A stretch of DNA of 64,000 nucleotides, taken from NCBI GenBank assembly GCA_963769905.1, contig CAVYNG010000001.1, positions 992,001-1,056,000 of the forward strand, written 5' to 3'. Positions within the stretch are counted from its first letter, which is position 1, and each line of letters starts with the position of its first letter. Positions 1 to 8,122 of this stretch are shown in pieces. The position numbers and the translations under genes were made by a program. The stretch comes from Bog-756 sp963769905 (GTDB taxonomy: Bacteria > Actinomycetota > Acidimicrobiia > Acidimicrobiales > RAAP-2). Below the pieces are notes generated by a model. That model had not been told where the DNA came from. It saw only the letters and a list, made by a program, of their open reading frames with translations, and ran no database searches.

Positions 1-152
1 CCGGTAATGGCAGGACCGAGTTGGAACCATCCCGGCTGTGTTTGCGTTCGCGCAGGGAGGTCAAGGACGACGCTCCAGAAGTGTGCGGCGCGTTCTATGT
101 TGCAGTAGTCGAGTGTCACCTCCGCCCAAGTGATCACCGGCCGGTCCATGTC

Positions 153-491
153 TCAGGACTTCCTCGCGGGTTCGACGGCGGTCCAACCGCGACGGCGAAG
201 CTCGGCGGCGAGCTGCTCGGCAGGCATGTGGCGCATCATCTGCTCTTGGGTGGACACCCGCGACGCCGGGACAGCGACCGAGGTGCTCCCATTGAACTCA
301 GCATCCTGTAGCTGGCTGATGAACGCCTCCGCCTCGTCGCGAGTGAACTTGCCGGCAGCCTGACGCTGGGTGAACCCCATTGGGCCGCGTGCGTCGCGGA
401 AGTCGGCGTGGCCGGCGGCCTTGAGGAGGGTCAGCAGCTCCCGAACCTGCCTCGCCGATGCTTGTGGGCCTGACTGTTGGCCGAACGCCAT
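153..491 (-). CDS. Small conserved hypothetical protein
   Basis: A 112-residue soluble, charged, probably helical protein starting at ATG. It has the phrase RDARGPMGFTQRQAAGKFTR followed by an acidic helix (residues about 50-65) and ends in a basic helix (AAELRRRGW). No membrane segment, signal peptide or catalytic motif is visible. Similar short proteins of unknown function occur in actinobacteria; this is family memory, not a search. It stands alone, and the divergent gene on the other side begins about 250 bp away. The 152 bp before its stop codon hold nothing I recognise. Confidence 0.6.
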   Translation of the reverse strand: MAFGQQSGPQASARQVRELLTLLKAAGHADFRDARGPMGFTQRQAAGKFTRDEAEAFISQLQDAEFNGSTSVAVPASRVSTQEQMMRHMPAEQLAAELRRRGWTAVEPARKS

Positions 492-745
492 CGTAGGCAG
501 TCTTGCTGATATGGCACTGGAAGGCCTTCTCTATACCCGAGAAGGCGACTTCTCGACGACCCGACCGCGTCCCAAACATTCATCGGGCGGCAACGTGAGT
601 GCCCAGATCGCACCGGGTCGGCGAGAATGGGGCGGTGCCCCACTCCGGCACATTCGGACGCGTGGATAACTCCGAGGGCGGAAGCATGGAGGCACGGCCG
701 CATAGTGGGATGTCCCATCAGCCGCAATGTGGGACGATTCAGCCG

Positions 746-1099
746 ATGCCCATCGACCATGTGCTTGCCGTAGTCCCCGTTTCCGACATACAGCTAGCGC
801 AACAATGGTATGAGGCTCTCGTCGGTCGTCCGGAGGACAACCACCCCATGGACACACTGGTCGAATGGAGAATCACAAACAACGGGTGGGTACAGGTCTT
901 TCATGACCCCGAGCGAGCGGGGACCACACTTCTTAACTTTGCGGTTGACGATCTGGAGTCACAGGCTGCGGAACTCGCGGCGAGAGGCTTGGTGCTCGAC
1001 GAGATTCAGACTGCGAACAAAGGTGTCCGGACCGCAAGTATCAACGACCCCGACGGCAACCGGATTACGTTCATCGGCGGCTTTCGAGTCAACTACTGA
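746..1099 (+). CDS. VOC-superfamily (glyoxalase/bleomycin-resistance-like) protein
   Basis: A 117-residue single-module VOC protein. The N-terminal IDHVLAVVPVSDIQLAQQWY is the usual first beta-alpha unit (metal-ligand His plus the WY helix), and the C-terminal NDPDGNRITFIGG is the typical DPDGN turn. The first ATG that leaves only this fold is used; an in-frame upstream extension is unlike the family. VOC modules bind small molecules or act as metal-dependent lyases and dioxygenases, and the substrate cannot be read from sequence. The stop overlaps the convergent neighbouring gene by 11 bp, so no terminator fits between them. Confidence 0.8.
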   Translation: MPIDHVLAVVPVSDIQLAQQWYEALVGRPEDNHPMDTLVEWRITNNGWVQVFHDPERAGTTLLNFAVDDLESQAAELAARGLVLDEIQTANKGVRTASINDPDGNRITFIGGFRVNY

Positions 1100-1706
1100 G
1101 CATCCGATCCAACCAAGTGACCCCGACCGCCGGGTCGGTGGGACACTCAACAGCCTTGGACAGCTTGACCGTCGGGAGGTCGCCACCCAGCGACCATTTG
1201 CCTGGAGCAGCCGTCGCACCCTGACCGCTCTGGAGGCTGATCGTTGCGGACCCAGAGGGCGTCTTGATCCACACGTCGTTGATCTCTCTGTAGTTCGGTA
1301 CCGAGACATGCTGCCAGCCTTCAGAGGTGAGCACGTGGTTGGTGAAGGCGATCACCGCGAGCGGTGGGTCGTTGGATCGGAATGTCAGGCCATAACTCGG
1401 CTCGGTCCACCCTGTGCTCCCATCACAGCCACGCGAGTTCCACACGGGTTCGGCCGAGTGACTGCCCGTGATCGTTGCTCCCGCAGGAACCGCTGATCTG
1501 ACCTGCGAACGCAGGGAGTTGAGAATCGATCCTCCTGGATCGCCGCCAGAATGATGGAACTTCAGGACTACGAAACCGATCCCGAGGATCGCCACAACCG
1601 CAAGCGGCACCAGAATGCGCCACCGATTCCCCTTGTGCGTGGCACGGACTTCAACATCTTCGCCGGGATCAGCATGAACAGGGTCTGCCGACGCTCCGCT
1701 GGCCAC
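1089..1706 (-). CDS. Membrane-anchored protein with extracytoplasmic domain, unknown function
   Basis: A 205-residue protein with a GTG start. A short cytoplasmic tail (about 28 residues) is followed by one membrane segment (about residues 29-48, ILVPLAVVAILGIGFVVLKF), then an exported domain of about 150 residues with two cysteines (WNSRGCDGSTGW and KAVECPTD) that could form a disulfide. The exported part includes a beta-rich stretch (GLTFRSND, DVWIKTPSGSATISLQ). No enzyme motif is seen. It resembles anchored lipid- or sugar-binding sensors in general layout only. Convergent overlap with the VOC gene. Confidence 0.6.
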   Translation of the reverse strand: MASGASADPVHADPGEDVEVRATHKGNRWRILVPLAVVAILGIGFVVLKFHHSGGDPGGSILNSLRSQVRSAVPAGATITGSHSAEPVWNSRGCDGSTGWTEPSYGLTFRSNDPPLAVIAFTNHVLTSEGWQHVSVPNYREINDVWIKTPSGSATISLQSGQGATAAPGKWSLGGDLPTVKLSKAVECPTDPAVGVTWLDRMLSS

Positions 1707-1783
1707 CGAGGCACACTATTTCGGCAGACGGGAGTTAGCAGGCCCGAGGAAGGTCTGGGCTGCCTCCGAACGCCGGGAGAGGA

Positions 1784-1993
1784 TCAGCCGTTCGGCGGTT
1801 TGCCCGTTCCGAACCTCTGCTGCGCCGCCTGCCGAGTGATACCTAGCGCGAATCCAATCGCAGCCCATGAATGGCCAGCCTTGCGTGCCGTGCCTACGTG
1901 TCGTCGAAGCATCAACTCTGCGACCGTCAGGTCGCGATTGGCCTTGATGATGTGACTGATTTCCTTATCCCAGTCAGCAAACCTCTCGCCCAC
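1784..1993 (-). CDS. Small helix-turn-helix DNA-binding protein
   Basis: A 69-residue protein with a GTG start. Helices are DLTVAELMLRRHVGTARKAG and then a clear HTH, SWAAIGFALGITRQAAQQRF, where ITRQAAQQRF is the recognition helix type seen in small actinobacterial regulators. There is no effector domain, so it probably acts as a dimer. A perfect inverted repeat TGTCAA-N7-TTGACA ends 2 bp upstream of the start codon, which points to self-repression. This is inferred from position and symmetry. Confidence 0.7.
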   Translation of the reverse strand: MGERFADWDKEISHIIKANRDLTVAELMLRRHVGTARKAGHSWAAIGFALGITRQAAQQRFGTGKPPNG

Positions 1994-1995
1994 AG

Positions 1996-2014
1996 TGTCA
2001 ACTCTATCTTGACA
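1996..2014 (-). promoter_or_regulatory. Probable autoregulatory operator TGTCAA-N7-TTGACA
   Basis: A perfect 6-bp inverted repeat separated by 7 bp, lying immediately before the GTG start of the small HTH gene. The right arm read on the gene strand, TTGACA, also matches a sigma-70 -35 hexamer, but at 2 bp from the start codon it cannot serve as that gene's -35. An operator role is inferred. Confidence 0.4.
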
Positions 2015-2124
2015 GCAACTCGGCCCCCAAGAGTGTCTCCGAACAATGGGAAGGAGGCGTTATGGAAATCAGGCCGACGTGGCCAAGACGACTACGTCCA
2101 CGGGCTGGTTCCGTCCCCGTATCG

Positions 2125-2904
2125 CTACCCGATCGGGACGGCCACCGGGGTGTGCTCCTCGATCAGCGAGTAAAGGGACGCAGCGAGTACGACCTCGCCC
2201 CGAGATGCATGGGCCTGGAGGCGAGCGCCAATGTTGATCGCGTCGCCGAGTGCCGTGAAGTCCAGCACGCTTCCCGATCCCACGTTGCCAACGAAGGCAA
2301 GGCCTGCATTCGCAGCTACGCCGACGGGCAGATCAGTCATTCGTGATGCGAGCTCGAGAGCGGCAACCGCGGCCTTGCGACGGTAGTCCGGTCCAGCGAT
2401 CCCCTCGAGGAATAGACCCATGACTTCGTCACCGATGAGTTTGTCGACGATGCCATCGTTGTGAATCACTACGGTTGTTGCAGCGGCATAGAACTTGTTT
2501 AAGCGCTTCGCGAAGGCAGCGGGGTTCGATTGTTCTCCCAGAGCCGTTGAAGAGCGCACGTCGGCGAACACGACGCCAACATCAGTCTCAATGCCTCCGG
2601 AAGGGAGACGATCGAAGCAGAACTGACACACGTTCGGGTTCTTACGAGACGGCTTATGCCCAAGGACTCCGACAACCTTGCCACTCAAGCCGCCAAAGGG
2701 GTTGTAACAGAGCTTGCAGCGGGGATCCCCAGGCAGCCGACGGAAGACTCGTTGCGAAACTCTCAGAGGCTCGTGGCCTTTGACCAGCAGGGCTTCCCAA
2801 TCGACCGGTTTTGCCACATGGGAACTATGGCTCGCTGTGACGGCGTCCGCCAGGCCCGTGGGAGACTGATGCTCAGCTCCGGAATAACCGTCGCATACCG
2901 CCAA
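2125..2904 (-). CDS. Class III adenylate/guanylate cyclase with N-terminal cysteine cluster
   Basis: A 259-residue protein. Residues about 60-100 carry two Cys pairs (CKLC at 63-66, CQFC at 93-96) that could bind zinc or an iron-sulfur cluster. The C-terminal half is a class III cyclase domain: VVFADVRSST supplies metal Asp115, KLIGDEVMGLF supplies Lys155 and Asp159, and DFTALGDAINIGARL carries the second substrate-site Asp and the transition-state Asn/Arg. All key residues are present, so it should be active as a dimer, making cAMP or cGMP. The start is uncertain: a TTG at 2904 or an in-frame GTG at 2817. No transmembrane segment is seen. It is divergent from the permease gene. Confidence 0.8.
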   Translation of the reverse strand: MAVCDGYSGAEHQSPTGLADAVTASHSSHVAKPVDWEALLVKGHEPLRVSQRVFRRLPGDPRCKLCYNPFGGLSGKVVGVLGHKPSRKNPNVCQFCFDRLPSGGIETDVGVVFADVRSSTALGEQSNPAAFAKRLNKFYAAATTVVIHNDGIVDKLIGDEVMGLFLEGIAGPDYRRKAAVAALELASRMTDLPVGVAANAGLAFVGNVGSGSVLDFTALGDAINIGARLQAHASRGEVVLAASLYSLIEEHTPVAVPIG

Positions 2905-2908
2905 GACC

Positions 2909-2930
2909 GGGTCGCTTATCGACCGTGGCT
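2909..2930 (-). repeat. Dispersed palindromic repeat, copy A
   Basis: One of six copies of a unit of about 22 bp with consensus AGCCACGGTCGATAACCGACCC in the left third of the window. This copy reads AGCCACGGTCGATAAGCGACCC on the minus strand (one change). It lies between the divergent cyclase and permease genes. The core GGTCG-ATAAC-CGACC is a short hairpin. Confidence 0.6.
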
Positions 2931-3021
2931 GACCGGCACGAGCGGGTACCCGAACACGCCGACCGACCGGTGTCCGGCACTACAGGATCCGCGGCTCTGT
3001 AGATCCGGGCATGCTTGCAAT

Positions 3022-4185
3022 GTGGGCGAGCGCCTCGAATCGAATCTGCGTCCTGACGGCGTTCACCGACTCGGCTGGTTGCTAGCGGCTGTTGGATTCG
3101 CCGGACTTATGGCGGCTGCGTTTGCCAGCCCCAGCCAGGCACGCAGCGCCGCAGCGCAGGATTGGCCGCCCTTCGTGCTGGTGGTCGGCCTGCTCTTGGT
3201 GGGTCAGGTCGCCGATGACGACGGGCTGTTTTCGGCTGCAGGACATTGGCTGGCCCGTCGGTCGCCGAACGGCCTCGTGCTCTACGCCGGGGCGGTCCTC
3301 CTCGTGGTGGCCGTCACAACCGTGTTGAACCTCGACACATCGGTGGCGTTCTGGACTCCGATCCTCGTCTACACGGCCCGCAGTCGAGGTGAAGGAGAAG
3401 CTCCGCTTCTCTACGGCTGCCTGCTTCTCTCTAATGCTGGGTCGCTCTTGCTCCCCGGATCGAATCTGACGAACCTCATCGTGCTCGGGCACCTCCACCT
3501 CTCGGGTGGAGCGTTCTTCCGGCATATGGCCCCGGCCGGTTTGGCGGCGGCGTTCGTGACGGCAGTGGTGGTCGGGGCCAGCGAGCATCGGACGCTGCGC
3601 ACCACAGTGACCCCGGTCTCAGCGGCGGAGCGACCGGTACTCGGCGTTGGGCTGGTTGCGATAGCCGCCGTGACCGTGTTGGTTCTCGTCCTCCGATCTC
3701 CGGCGGTGCCGGTGGCACTCGTCGGCTTGGCGGCAATCAGCATCCGGTCGTTCAGTCCGGACATTTCGCCAAGAGGGTCTCTGGAGACGCTCGGATTGCC
3801 GGTTCTCGTCGGACTATTCGGCGTGGCTGTCGCTCTCGGGACCCTGGGCCGGACGTGGTCGGGACCGGCGAATCTCCTGTCGCACCTTGACGCGTGGGGC
3901 ACCGCAGTAGTGGCCGCCCTCTCCAGTGTGCTCGTCAACAACCTCCCGGCCTCATCGCTCTTGGCCGCCCGAGTCCCACCTCGACCCTTTGCCCTCCTCG
4001 TCGGTCTGAACATCGGACCGAATCTGTTGGTCACCGGTTCGCTCGCCTGGTTCTTGTGGCTGCGCGCGGCGAGGTCGGCCGGTGCCCGCCCATCCATCGC
4101 CAAGGCCAGTCGATTGGGAGCGGTCGCCGTGCCCCTTTCGATGGCCGCTGCCCTAGGGATGCTCGCCGTGACCGGCTCGCACTGA
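3022..4185 (+). CDS. SLC13/ArsB-type anion permease
   Basis: About 387 residues, almost entirely hydrophobic with roughly 10-11 membrane segments. Signatures of the citrate/arsenite-type ion transporter superfamily are VTTVLNLDTSVAFWTPILVY (family TNDxxxxxxTPI-like region) and LLLSNAGSLLLPGSNLTNLI (SNxGSxxxPxGNxxN-like hairpin). Near the end, VVAALSSVLVNNLPASSL matches the second inverted hairpin of the fold. It likely moves an inorganic or organic anion across the cytoplasmic membrane. GTG at 3022 is preferred because it keeps the first membrane helix; ATG 3109 is the first downstream alternative. No SD is obvious. Confidence 0.75.
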   Translation: MGERLESNLRPDGVHRLGWLLAAVGFAGLMAAAFASPSQARSAAAQDWPPFVLVVGLLLVGQVADDDGLFSAAGHWLARRSPNGLVLYAGAVLLVVAVTTVLNLDTSVAFWTPILVYTARSRGEGEAPLLYGCLLLSNAGSLLLPGSNLTNLIVLGHLHLSGGAFFRHMAPAGLAAAFVTAVVVGASEHRTLRTTVTPVSAAERPVLGVGLVAIAAVTVLVLVLRSPAVPVALVGLAAISIRSFSPDISPRGSLETLGLPVLVGLFGVAVALGTLGRTWSGPANLLSHLDAWGTAVVAALSSVLVNNLPASSLLAARVPPRPFALLVGLNIGPNLLVTGSLAWFLWLRAARSAGARPSIAKASRLGAVAVPLSMAAALGMLAVTGSH

Positions 4186-4197
4186 GGGCCGATCCGT

Positions 4198-4810
4198 TTA
4201 CCTGCTCAACGACTCTCGTGCCTCTCTGACGGCGTAGTACAACAGCACGTATCCGGCAGCGATCGATCGGATCGGCCCACCACCACCCTGCGAGGGCGTT
4301 CAGCACCAGACCGGCGAGTTCTGCGGTTGCCAGCATCCCGTCGATCATCGTGATCCGGCTTTCGGCACGCAGAACAGGGTCGCCCAAGGCGGCACCCACA
4401 CTCGCCTTGCCAAATGCCAGACCGAACATCACGCACGCGGTCATGGCGGTCCATGCGATGCCCAGGACGCTGTGATGGGGGTGGAACCCGATCAATAGAA
4501 TGATCGTGCTCTGGACGCCCAGGTAGAGGGCCAGTCCCACAAAGGCGGCTCCGATAAGGCGCAATGCCAGGTGCTGACGCTTGGCATCAACGTCGGCCAG
4601 TTCCCACAGGACGACGGCCGATGCGCCGATTTCGATGAGGCTGTCGAGACCGAATCCCGCCAAAGCAACGGATCGGGCCTGGATCGCGGCATAGGCCAGC
4701 ACGAAGACGCCGACGACACTCCAACCGAGGGTGGCCGCTTCGAGCTTGCGGCCACGGCCGAGGAGCCGCTCTCGACGGTTGCCTGCAGTGGCCTCAACTA
4801 CGGAGTCAAT
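4198..4810 (-). pseudogene. Broken cation-efflux-like (CDF-related) membrane protein gene
   Basis: The frame encodes a clear cation-transporter-type membrane protein (ARSVALAGFGLDSLIEIGAS, later ESRITMIDGMLATAELAGL and GWWWADPI). After GWWWADPI the frame departs from the family. Removing one GATC of a tandem GATCGATC (near 4259-4268) restores a normal hydrophobic end, AAGYVLLYYAVREARESLSR, stopping at 4198. The family-like N-terminus (RRERLLGRGRKLEAATLGW) extends upstream of the first GTG (4702) to an in-frame stop at 4814-4816, with only an ATT (4810) available as a start. The gene is therefore damaged at both ends unless the 4-bp duplication is an assembly error. Confidence 0.65.
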
Positions 4811-4864
4811 GTTTCAGATCGCTCCGAACCACCATCGCCCAGGCCGCGCCCGACTGCCGGCAAC

Positions 4865-4886
4865 GGGTCGGTTATCAAGCGTGGCT
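4865..4886 (-). repeat. Dispersed palindromic repeat, copy D
   Basis: A minus-strand copy, AGCCACGCTTGATAACCGACCC, two bases off the consensus in the left arm so the hairpin is weakened. It lies in the 174-bp gap upstream of the broken cation-efflux gene, where nothing else is visible. Confidence 0.55.
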
Positions 4887-4984
4887 AGACCAGGCACATG
4901 AGGGATGCCTATCCGACTGGTGACGTGCACGCTCGCGATACCAGGCGCTCCGTGTGGTCAGACTGAGCGCGTCGGGACCTGACT

Positions 4985-6481
4985 TCACTCGACCATCACC
5001 CCGGCCGGACAGGCGGGTGGCCCACTGTCCCATGCGGCTGCGACGAGACCGGCGACAAGAGCGACAGTCGCGAGCACGAGGGACGTGACCGAGAACGCGT
5101 GATCGACAATCCCCGAGGAGGTCGAACTGCCGCCGGCTTGGGCGAAGACGAGTCCAGTGACGGCCAGTCCGAGGGACGTTCCCACGCCGCGAGTCATGTT
5201 CAGCACTCCAGACGCCACACCTGCCTCGTCAGCAGGGACAGATCCCATGATCGCGGCGTTGTTCGGTGGAGTGAAGGCACCCATGCCGATTCCGACCACG
5301 GCCAGGAACACCAGGAACAGACCATTCCCCGAGCGGAGAGCGGCCAGGGCCACGAGGCCACCGGCGACGCAGGCCATTCCGCCCACAGTGAGAGGACGCG
5401 CTCCGACGTGGTCAGCGAGTCGTCCGGCGAACGGAGCCGTAGCACCGAGCGCCACTGGCATGACCATCAGCTCGAGTCCGGCGCGCCCTGACCCGAGCCC
5501 GACACCGCGTTCGAGGTAGAACGGCACGAGGAACAGGACACCAAACATCACTAGGTAGGACAGCAACCCGCTCGTGATCCCGGCGCTGAAGCGTGACTGG
5601 CGGAACAGTCGGAGATCCAGCATCGGCTGCTCGCAACGCCGCTCGCGGTGGACGAAGGCCGCCACGAGGCTTGATCCACCCACGAGGAGCCCGATGATCG
5701 ACGGCGAGGTCCATCCGCGCGCGTTACCGAAGGAGATGGCCACGAACAGTGCGATCACAGCGGGGAAGAACAGGATGAAGCCCGACCAATCGAATGGCAT
5801 CGGGTTCTGGAGGTTGCGACTGCGCGGGATCAAGAGGACCCCGGCGACCATCCCCAGGAGCCCGAACGGCACGTTGACGAAGAAGATGAGTCGCCACCCA
5901 CCGGCGGCGAGGAGGAACCCACCCACCGGGGGCCCGAGCGCCAGACCGACAGCCTGGGCCGCGCCCTGAATCCCGATCGCCTTCCCTCGCGAGTGCTTCG
6001 GGACGGCAAGGATGATGATCGCCACGCTGTTGGCTTGGAGCATTGCAGCTCCGACCGCCTGGAGAGCCCGGAAGCCGACGAGCCACCCGAGGCCGGGGGC
6101 AAGCCCGCACAGCGCGGACCCGATGATGAAGACGCCGAAGCCGTAGACATACAGAAGCTTGCGTCCCCACATGTCGGCGAAGCGCCCGACGGCGACCACG
6201 CTCGCGACCAGGACTAGGAGGTAGCTGAGGCCCACCCAGGCGACCGCGCCAACGCTTGCATCGAAGGTCCGCTGGAGTGTTGGGAGAGCGACTGTCACGA
6301 TGCTCGCATCGAGCTGACCCATGAAGGCACCGATGCACACTGCCGCGACAGTGAGCCAGAAAGCCGTGGGCCGGTTCCTGATGCGTTCCGGGCGTTTCGG
6401 CTCGGTTAGCAGCCGCTGCCATCTGGTCGAGGACAAGGTCCTCGCCGCAACGTCCTCCACGGCTCCAAGCTGACGCTCCAC
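4985..6481 (-). CDS. MFS drug:H+ antiporter, DHA2 (EmrB/QacA-like) family
   Basis: A 498-residue protein with a GTG start and about 14 membrane segments. After a 40-residue cytoplasmic lead, the family's first-helix signature appears as GQLDASIVTVALPTLQRTF, followed by the MFS motif A loop GRFADMWGRKLLY and the motif C-like GIQGAAQAVGLALGPPVGG. Such proteins export drugs or toxic metabolites using the proton gradient. The divergent LysR gene starts 43 bp away and is the likely regulator. A short perfect palindrome CGACT-CAGA-AGTCG (6481-6494) overlaps the start of this gene and may be part of the LysR site. Confidence 0.9.
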   Translation of the reverse strand: MERQLGAVEDVAARTLSSTRWQRLLTEPKRPERIRNRPTAFWLTVAAVCIGAFMGQLDASIVTVALPTLQRTFDASVGAVAWVGLSYLLVLVASVVAVGRFADMWGRKLLYVYGFGVFIIGSALCGLAPGLGWLVGFRALQAVGAAMLQANSVAIIILAVPKHSRGKAIGIQGAAQAVGLALGPPVGGFLLAAGGWRLIFFVNVPFGLLGMVAGVLLIPRSRNLQNPMPFDWSGFILFFPAVIALFVAISFGNARGWTSPSIIGLLVGGSSLVAAFVHRERRCEQPMLDLRLFRQSRFSAGITSGLLSYLVMFGVLFLVPFYLERGVGLGSGRAGLELMVMPVALGATAPFAGRLADHVGARPLTVGGMACVAGGLVALAALRSGNGLFLVFLAVVGIGMGAFTPPNNAAIMGSVPADEAGVASGVLNMTRGVGTSLGLAVTGLVFAQAGGSSTSSGIVDHAFSVTSLVLATVALVAGLVAAAWDSGPPACPAGVMVE

Positions 6482-6524
6482 GACTCAGAAGTCGAATAGA
6501 GATTTCTGCTCCTGTCGATAGGCT

Positions 6525-7445
6525 ATGCAAATGGATACGAACCGCCTCCGCCACTTCGTCGCCGTCGTCGATCACGGTGGGTTCACCGCGGCGTCGAAAG
6601 CCGTGTTCGTCTCGCAGCCCGCTCTCTCACTCGCCGTAAAGGAGCTCGAGGCCGAGCTCGGCACCCCACTCTTCTCCCGAGTCGGGAGGCGGGTGCAGCT
6701 GACCGCGGCAGGGATCGCGCTCCTCGGACCGGCCCGTCAGGCATTGCGGGACATCGAGACGGGCCGGGCAGCGGTGGAGGCAGTGACGGGACTTGTGGCG
6801 GGCTCGCTCAGCCTCTGCAGCCTGCCAACGCTGGCGGCCGACCCGATGGCCGGCCTTGTGGGACGCTTCCGTGGCGATCATCCCGGTGTGCGGGTCGACT
6901 TAGCGGCTCCCGAGGACAGTCGGGAGCTCTTCGAGCTGGTGGAGAACGGGACATGCGAGCTCGGTCTGACCGACGCGCTGCACGTCCCGGAGTCGTTCGA
7001 GTCCACCGACTTCGGCTCCCAGTCGCTTGTGTTCATCCATCCACCGGGCAAGTCATCTTCGGGTAGCCGCAGCGGAGCCAACATCGTGGTCCGTGACGAC
7101 ACCCCTCTCGTGGCAGCACCCGAAGGCACCTCCACCCGTCGATTGCTCGACGAGCAGCTGGGCGCGCTCGGGATTACTCCGATGCTGGCGGTGGTCTCGG
7201 CGCAGCGGGAGGCCGTCATCCCGCTGGTGCTGGCAGGTGCCGGTGCGGCTCTGGTACCCGAGGCACTCGCTCGGTTTGCCGAGCATTTCGGAGCCGTCGT
7301 CTCCAAACCGCACCCGCCGGCGGTCCGGCGACTCGCCCTGGTGCACCGCTCGGGTGAGTTGTCGCCAGCCGCGTCTCGGTTCTGCGAGTTGGTAGGGCCA
7401 CCGTTGGCAAGCCCGGTGTCGACGAGCCTCGCGTCTGATCGCTGA
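6525..7445 (+). CDS. LysR-family transcriptional regulator
   Basis: A 306-residue protein of normal LTTR length. The N-terminal winged HTH reads NRLRHFVAVVDHGGFTAASK, then VFVSQPALSLAVKELEAELG and RRVQLTAAG (residues 1-65). A linker helix and a periplasmic-binding-protein-like effector domain (about residues 90-295) follow. It starts at the ATG nearest the HTH. Divergent orientation from the MFS pump, 43 bp apart, is the classic LysR-and-target layout; the inducer is probably a pump substrate (inference). Confidence 0.9.
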   Translation: MQMDTNRLRHFVAVVDHGGFTAASKAVFVSQPALSLAVKELEAELGTPLFSRVGRRVQLTAAGIALLGPARQALRDIETGRAAVEAVTGLVAGSLSLCSLPTLAADPMAGLVGRFRGDHPGVRVDLAAPEDSRELFELVENGTCELGLTDALHVPESFESTDFGSQSLVFIHPPGKSSSGSRSGANIVVRDDTPLVAAPEGTSTRRLLDEQLGALGITPMLAVVSAQREAVIPLVLAGAGAALVPEALARFAEHFGAVVSKPHPPAVRRLALVHRSGELSPAASRFCELVGPPLASPVSTSLASDR

Positions 7446-7610
7446 ACGAACTGCCGGCCGATCCGTCGTTCACCCTCGAACGCGAGCGATCAATCGTTGA
7501 TCATGCGGGTAGTGCTCCACAACGCCTGTGTCCTCACCGGGTTTGAGTCATTGCTCCAACCTCGAAGACAGCCTCGACGTACAGGTAGCTGAGAGCACAT
7601 CGCTTCGCGG

Positions 7611-8117
7611 CTATGGGCTGGCCTCCTCGACTGCCAGCACCTTCTGCATGACGACGACCTCTTTGCCCTCGTACCTGAGTGAGAGGATCTCCTCCCATCC
7701 CATGGGCGCGTAGAACTTCACTGCGGTGACCGGACTGGTGAAGAGATAAAGGCGGGGGTGATCGAGGTTGCTCGCCGCCTTCTCGACTGCCTCGACCAGA
7801 GCGGCCCCCAGCCCCGTCTTGCGGCGCTCGGGTTTGACATAGACCCCCGACAGCCACGGTCGCAGGTCCTCGGTACTCTCCGGCGGGTCGGACATGTCAT
7901 GGTCGACCAAGGACGCCGAACCGCACACCTCGTCGTCAACCACTGCGACGTAGGCGCAGGGGATGCCTCTGTCGGTGGCCCAGGAGGCGAATCTCCGCCT
8001 GGTCGCTTCGAGACTCACTTCTTCGGGTCCGGTGCCCCACTCCTCGAAGTCCCACCGGGCCACGGTGTCCACCGCATCGGGGCGGTCAGCGAGGCGAATG
8101 ATCTGGTGGTTCCCCAT
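7611..8117 (-). CDS. GNAT-family N-acetyltransferase
   Basis: A 168-residue protein with a single GNAT fold. The acetyl-CoA pyrophosphate loop is seen as VKPERRKTGLGAALVEAVEK (R/Q-x-x-G-x-G/A type), preceded by the beta strand LSGVYV and followed by LYLFTSPVTAVKFYAPMGWE, the usual last strands with the FY/GW pattern. Substrate unknown. Its start codon lies only 5 bp from a truncated channel gene on the other strand, so the upstream region of this gene is probably new and its promoter may lie inside the channel remnant. It converges on the LysR gene; a 15-bp perfect palindrome GATCAATCGTTGATC (7488-7502) sits in that gap. Confidence 0.85.
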   Translation of the reverse strand: MGNHQIIRLADRPDAVDTVARWDFEEWGTGPEEVSLEATRRRFASWATDRGIPCAYVAVVDDEVCGSASLVDHDMSDPPESTEDLRPWLSGVYVKPERRKTGLGAALVEAVEKAASNLDHPRLYLFTSPVTAVKFYAPMGWEEILSLRYEGKEVVVMQKVLAVEEASP

Positions 8118-8122
8118 GTCCG

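Noticed and set aside
7488..7502. GATCAATCGTTGATC as a terminator between the LysR and GNAT genes
   Set aside because: The stem is only 6 bp, AT-rich, and no T-run follows on either strand; reported only as context in the GNAT entry.
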